Assembly (NCBI RefSeq): GCF_001469895.1
Contig: NZ_LOPY01000011.1
Span: 109,928 to 173,927 of the forward strand
Origin: Pseudoalteromonas sp. XI10
GTDB taxonomy: Bacteria > Pseudomonadota > Gammaproteobacteria > Enterobacterales > Alteromonadaceae
Direction of reading: 5' to 3'
Length of the DNA stretch: 64,000 nucleotides
Shown: positions 60,408 through 64,000 of the stretch, piece after piece
How positions within the stretch are numbered: the first letter of the stretch is position 1
Layout: the number at the start of each line of letters is the position of its first letter
The notes under the pieces: generated by a model
The model's input: only the letters and a program-made list of their open reading frames with translations
What the model was told of the DNA's origin: nothing
Database searches by the model: none
Made by a program: the position numbers and the translations under genes

Positions 60408-62048
60408 ATGTCACACGGGACATGTAAAAAATATATGCTAGCCAGTAGCTTACTATGTTTAGCAAGTTCAGCATTGGCAAATGTTAGTAACGCCGACTTC
60501 GAAAGCTGGTCAGCAAATACCCCTGCAAGCTGGAGCACTATTGATAGCGGTATTAGTCTTAGCGCTAATACTAATGTGGTTTACTCAGGTAATTACTCAG
60601 CACAAGTCGTGGTGAATACTGGCACGCAAAGTAATACCGATTTACAACAATTAGTAGAGGTAGTGGCGGGTGAAAGTTATGAGTTTTCTGCTTGGGTTTA
60701 CCATACCGAAGGCGGCGTAAAAGCTCGCTTAGTAGTTGATGGCTATCAAGGCTATTCTAACTCAGCATTAACTAATCAATGGCAACAAATCAGTTATCAG
60801 TACACAGCCTCTGCGACCACATCAATTAATGTTGGCCTGCGCTTTTACGATGTAACTGGTTTTGATGGCAGCGAAGTCGTTTATGTAGATAACTTTGCAC
60901 CAAACACAGGCTCAACCCCACCACCTACGGGCAGCTGCGCCGATAACCAAGTATCTTTTACCCTCACTACCGATAACTATGGGGAAGAAACCAGCTGGCA
61001 AATAACCAATAGCCAAGGTAGTGCAGTAGCATCAGGCGGCAGCTACGCAGCAAATACTCAGTACAGTGAGCAAGCATGTTTAACTGATGGTGACTATACC
61101 TTTACTATTTTTGATAGCTATGGTGATGGCATATGCTGCTCTTACGGTAACGGTAGCTATAACCTTTCATTCGGTCAAACAGTACTCGCCAGTGGTGCAA
61201 GCTTCCAAAACTCAGAAGCTACGCCGTTTAGTTTAGGTGATAGCTCAGGTGGCGGTGACGGGGGTGGTACAACACCAACAGAGCCAACGGGGTACTATGT
61301 TACAACGCAAGGCCTTAGTGGTTATGCACTGAAAACAGAGCTATACAACATTATCAAAGGTCACAACTCTCAAGGCTATTCTGCGATTTGGAGTTTTTAC
61401 GATATTGCTTCACGCGATAAGTATTTTGAAAACGACAACTCTATTTTAGATCTTTATTCAGAGAACCCCGCAGGCCAAGACAGCTACAACTATGTTGCTG
61501 TAAGCGACCAATGTGGTACATACAACAGCGAAGCTGATTGCTACAACCGTGAGCATTCTTTCCCGAAAAGTTGGTTTGGCGGTAAGGTTGAGCCAATGAA
61601 TTCAGACGTACATCACATTTTTGCCACTGATGGTTATGTGAATTCAAAACGCAGTAACTACCCGTTTGGTGAAGTAGCTAGTGCAAGCTATACCTCTAGT
61701 AACGGCAGCAAAGTAGGCAGCGCTGCCAGCTCATTAAATTACTCAGGAACGGTTTTTGAACCTATTGATGAATTTAAAGGTGACTTTGCAAGAGCCTATT
61801 TCTATATGGCAACACGCTATGAAAACGTGATTGGCTCATGGCAAAACAACACAACCTACAGTAATGCTGTACTGAATGGTTCATCTGATCAGGTTTTTGA
61901 GAGCTGGGTTGTTGCTATGTTATTAAAGTGGCATAACGAGGATCCTGTTAGCCAATTAGAGCTTGACCGTAACCAAGCAGCTTATGAACATCAAGGTAAC
62001 CGCAACCCATTTGTGGATCACCCAGAATTTGTAGAAATGATTTGGTAA
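60408..62048 (+). CDS. Secreted endonuclease I family nuclease with accessory domains
   Basis: 546 residues. The signal peptide is followed by a carbohydrate-binding-like jelly roll (about 25-165), a Cys-containing beta domain with DSYGDGICCSYGNGSYNLSFG (cited in part, about 180-275), a Gly/Thr linker and the endonuclease I domain (about 295-546). Catalytic His383 is in YNREHSFPKSW, followed by SDVHHIFATDGYVNSKRS and GNRNPFVDHPEF. The enzyme degrades extracellular DNA non-specifically. The ATG at 60408 has AAGGA upstream. Likely a nutrient-scavenging exonuclease/endonuclease of a marine heterotroph. Confidence 0.93.
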   Translation: MSHGTCKKYMLASSLLCLASSALANVSNADFESWSANTPASWSTIDSGISLSANTNVVYSGNYSAQVVVNTGTQSNTDLQQLVEVVAGESYEFSAWVYHTEGGVKARLVVDGYQGYSNSALTNQWQQISYQYTASATTSINVGLRFYDVTGFDGSEVVYVDNFAPNTGSTPPPTGSCADNQVSFTLTTDNYGEETSWQITNSQGSAVASGGSYAANTQYSEQACLTDGDYTFTIFDSYGDGICCSYGNGSYNLSFGQTVLASGASFQNSEATPFSLGDSSGGGDGGGTTPTEPTGYYVTTQGLSGYALKTELYNIIKGHNSQGYSAIWSFYDIASRDKYFENDNSILDLYSENPAGQDSYNYVAVSDQCGTYNSEADCYNREHSFPKSWFGGKVEPMNSDVHHIFATDGYVNSKRSNYPFGEVASASYTSSNGSKVGSAASSLNYSGTVFEPIDEFKGDFARAYFYMATRYENVIGSWQNNTTYSNAVLNGSSDQVFESWVVAMLLKWHNEDPVSQLELDRNQAAYEHQGNRNPFVDHPEFVEMIW

Positions 62049-62060
62049 CTTCGTTAAGCC

Positions 62061-62093
62061 AAGGCACTTAGTTTCGGCTAAGTGCCTTTTTAT
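62061..62093 (+). terminator. Terminator of the endonuclease gene
   Basis: The stem AAGGCACTTAG / CTAAGTGCCTT with a TTTCGG-type loop is followed by TTTT, 12 bp after the stop codon. Confidence 0.92.
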
Positions 62094-62108
62094 ACGGTAA
62101 AGCATGAC

Positions 62109-62435
62109 TTAAGCCCCATTAGGGTTTAACTGCTCGACAAGACGAATGTCATGTAACAAATGGTTATGCCTTACCGACAAAGTATTTTCTTCTGTTGGCT
62201 TTATTTTATAACCGAGCTGCTGTAAAACCAGCGTAAATAGGGCGGCATGTTGATAACTAAGAGGTTGTCCGCTTAATTCAAATTCTTCGATTACGCTATT
62301 TGCATAGCTAGAGCTATTTTGTAATGACTGCCAAATACGCGCTTGTACTTGAGAAATCTGTATCAGTGACGTGTGATAGCAATTGATTTGTAGGCTTAAT
62401 AAATAGTTTTCTAGTGAGTTCATAGCGATATCCAT
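62109..62435 (-). CDS. Hypothetical small protein
   Basis: 108 residues (or 104 from an ATG at 62423). A polar protein with a helical N-terminal half (NSLENYLLSLQINCYHTSLIQ) and a short C-terminal part containing VRHNHLLHDIRLVEQ. No signal peptide and no family recognised. It is preceded by the hairpin at 62441-62482 and lies after a TonB/TolA-like gene on the same strand. Confidence 0.55.
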   Translation of the reverse strand: MDIAMNSLENYLLSLQINCYHTSLIQISQVQARIWQSLQNSSSYANSVIEEFELSGQPLSYQHAALFTLVLQQLGYKIKPTEENTLSVRHNHLLHDIRLVEQLNPNGA

Positions 62436-62440
62436 TACAA

Positions 62441-62482
62441 AAAACGCTACTTTAAAAGCTCAAGTTAAGTTGAGGTAAAGTG
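62441..62482 (-). terminator. Probable terminator after the 62489 gene
   Basis: On the minus strand the interrupted stem ACTTT-CTCAA / TTGAG-AAAGT is followed by AGCGTTTTTT, so it may end the TonB-like gene transcript before the small downstream gene. Confidence 0.45.
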
Positions 62483-62488
62483 TTTTTA

Positions 62489-63211
62489 TTACTTTTTACT
62501 CCACTTATTCATTATATCTTTAAATAGTTTTGCTTCTTTATCTTCACAGGGTCTTGGGGATCCGCTTGGCACTCCAGATTTACCAAACACCGAATTAAAA
62601 TCTATGCCGTAACACATGCCATTTAGCACCTCGATACGCTTGCTGCCATCGCCATTTTGCCAAACGACAGTTGCTTTATCAGAGACGGTTAATTGCGCAG
62701 GCACTGTAACCCTGCCTGCTGGCGGATTATCATTCACGTCTTCAACCTGCCCAAATAACGAAGCACTTGAAGAGCCATTTTCAAAATTAAGCTGTGGGAT
62801 TGGCGCATAAGGGTTGAGCTTTTTAAATGGTACTGCGGTGGTTTTTGAATTCTCAAGTGCCTGATTAGGCTTTACAACCTCAGAGGTAGCTTTTTTTGGT
62901 TCATCTATTGTGGGATTAACTGTATTAGAATCACTTATCTGCCCAGAGCTACTCTGCGAAGTTTCTTCGTTTTTTGGCAAAGAATTAACCTCATCAGGCA
63001 TTCCTTCTGTTTGCTCAGGTGAAGGGTTTTCTTGGATTTTCTGCAAGCTAGGTAACGAAGTTAAATCAACACTCACATACGCGTTGATTACTTTTGGCGG
63101 TTCAGCGACTGCGGGGAGTTTCACAAACTTTCCATATCGAGCAAATAACAGCAACAAAACAGCATGTAACGAAATTGAGATGATCCATGCTTTGTAATTC
63201 CCTTTTAACAC
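62489..63211 (-). CDS. TonB/TolA-like single-pass membrane protein
   Basis: 240 residues starting at a GTG (63211). It has an N-terminal transmembrane anchor (AWIISISLHAVLLLLFARYG), a Pro/Glu/Ser/Asn-rich extended region (about 45-130) and a folded C-terminus (about 150-240) with a Cys pair (NGMCYG and PRPCEDKE). The 'SLHAVLLLLF' anchor resembles TonB/TolA N-termini, but the C-terminal domain is not a recognisable TonB_C. Probably periplasm-spanning. No exbBD or tol genes are nearby. Confidence 0.65.
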   Translation of the reverse strand: MLKGNYKAWIISISLHAVLLLLFARYGKFVKLPAVAEPPKVINAYVSVDLTSLPSLQKIQENPSPEQTEGMPDEVNSLPKNEETSQSSSGQISDSNTVNPTIDEPKKATSEVVKPNQALENSKTTAVPFKKLNPYAPIPQLNFENGSSSASLFGQVEDVNDNPPAGRVTVPAQLTVSDKATVVWQNGDGSKRIEVLNGMCYGIDFNSVFGKSGVPSGSPRPCEDKEAKLFKDIMNKWSKK

Positions 63212-63590
63212 CCAAGCGCCCCGTTTTATTTTTAAGAGTGCTAAATGAGTGAATTAGTTCATAGGAAAGTTTCGAGTTAGTGAGGGTAAAGGTTCTAGTT
63301 TCTAGTTTCTAGTTTCTAGTTTCTAGTTCAAGCATAACCTTGGGAGTGCTTTATGATAGTTTGGTTTTATCAAAGTACAGGTTTACATGGATTTTGTTGG
63401 GTTTCGCTCCGCTCAAACCAACCTACCCGAAGAGTGAACAGGGTGAATACTGAGTGAGACACCACACAAACCAACCCCACCAATTTAATCTGACGTCTGA
63501 AAGCTGACAGCTGAGAGCTTTTTTCACCCATAAAAAAACCCGAGACTAAGCTCGGGTTTTTCTTAATGCTTGATGCATCACTATAGTTGA
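63212..63590. repeat. Repeat-rich intergenic region with heptamer array and palindromic element
   Basis: A 379-bp gap with no ORF. It holds five perfect copies of TTCTAGT (63293-63327), an imperfect palindrome around TTGGGTTTCGCTCCGCTCAA (about 63393-63430, resembling a dispersed gammaproteobacterial repeat), and a degenerate period-7 stretch (AAAGCTGACAGCTGAGAGCT, 63491-63519). The tuf terminator follows. Confidence 0.8.
63532..63563 (-). terminator. Terminator of tuf
   Basis: The stem AAACCCGAG / CTCGGGTTT with an ACTAAG loop is flanked by an A-run (left) and T-run (right), about 28 bp past the tuf stop. Confidence 0.92.
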
Positions 63591-64000
63591 TTACTCAACG
63601 ATAGTTGCAACAACACCAGCACCAACTGTACGGCCACCTTCACGGATAGCGAAGCGTAAACCTTCGTCCATCGCGATTGGGCAGATTAGTTCTACAGTCA
63701 TCTTGATGTTATCACCAGGCATTACCATTTCAACGCCGTCTGGTAACTGTACGTCACCTGTTACGTCAGTTGTACGGAAGTAGAACTGTGGACGGTAACC
63801 TTTGAAGAATGGAGTGTGACGACCACCTTCATCTTTAGAAAGTACGTATACTTCTGAAGTGAATTTCGTGTGTGGAGTGATTGAACCAGGCTTAGCTAGT
63901 ACTTGACCACGTTCAACGTCTTCACGCTTAGTACCACGTAGAAGTGCACCGATGTTCTCACCCGCACGACCTTCGTCTAGAAGCTTACGGAACATCTCAA
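63591..64000 (-). CDS. tuf: Elongation factor Tu, C-terminal part (cut by the window)
   Basis: The last 136 or so residues of EF-Tu: [20 protein letters not shown] (domain 2 end), [20 protein letters not shown] and the C-terminal [16 protein letters not shown]. It delivers aminoacyl-tRNA to the ribosome. The frame continues past base 64000, so the GTPase domain is outside. The sequence shows almost no divergence from gammaproteobacterial EF-Tu. Confidence 0.97.
   Translation of the reverse strand, partial: EMFRKLLDEGRAGENIGALLRGTKREDVERGQVLAKPGSITPHTKFTSEVYVLSKDEGGRHTPFFKGYRPQFYFRTTDVTGDVQLPDGVEMVMPGDNIKMTVELICPIAMDEGLRFAIREGGRTVGAGVVATIVE

Overview
The window reads as a core chromosomal segment of a marine gammaproteobacterium of the order Alteromonadales, most like Pseudoalteromonas. 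This is inferred from protein resemblance and gene order: moderately AT-rich DNA, pabA near argD-astA-astD, a DUF3802 gene, cysJIH, glnA-ntrB-ntrC, and two aconitases (AcnA and AcnB). No database search was possible. I saw no rRNA, tRNA, CRISPR array, insertion sequence or prophage.

Layout. 1-4.7 kb: groL (only its start codon is cut off), a 7-bp tandem repeat array, nnr (NAD(P)HX repair), speD and an OsmC-family gene. 4.8-11.3 kb: DUF3802, the arginine/ornithine cluster argD-astA-astD, an HDOD gene and pabA, all on the minus strand. 11.3-14.5 kb: a thioesterase diverging from a 2OG-Fe(II) oxygenase, then a two-gene unit of a second 2OG dioxygenase and a class V PLP enzyme. 14.7-20.8 kb: an envelope cluster (outer-membrane barrel, coiled lipoprotein, giant duplicated lipoprotein). 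20.9-27.5 kb: acnB, an OmpA-like porin, selO and a Tag-like glycosylase. 27.6-32.0 kb: a lysine (L-box) riboswitch in front of dapA, dapD, a fold-III PLP decarboxylase and an AstE-type M14 desuccinylase. 32.2-39.8 kb: pldA, YiiD-like GNAT/hot-dog fusion, a spermidine-synthase-like gene, dtd-pip-yihY, two lipoproteins and a BLUF photosensor. 40.3-47.9 kb: a second 7-bp array, typA, glnA with NtrC sites and a sigma-54 promoter, ntrB, ntrC and a cNMP-binding protein. 47.8-55.6 kb: small envelope genes, an S4 protein, acnA, and a lipoprotein of alternating SGD/SGS repeats. 55.7-60.1 kb: cysJIH. 60.4-64 kb: a secreted endonuclease I, small genes, a third 7-bp array and the 3' part of tuf.

Most interesting. 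(1) The riboswitch operon lacks dapE and dapF but supplies a decarboxylase and an Nalpha-deacylase. It could form a shortcut in which succinyl-diaminopimelate is decarboxylated before it is desuccinylated (hypothesis). (2) Three small envelope genes have long inverted repeats whose 3' arm contains the ribosome binding site (48531-48570, 49496-49549, 54056-54090). (3) A dispersed family of in-phase heptamer repeats of shape RGYTNNN sits at gene ends. (4) An amino-acid-dioxygenase-like gene is coupled to a class V PLP enzyme. Many listed starts were moved from GTG/TTG to internal ATG codons because of Shine-Dalgarno spacing or signal-peptide position.
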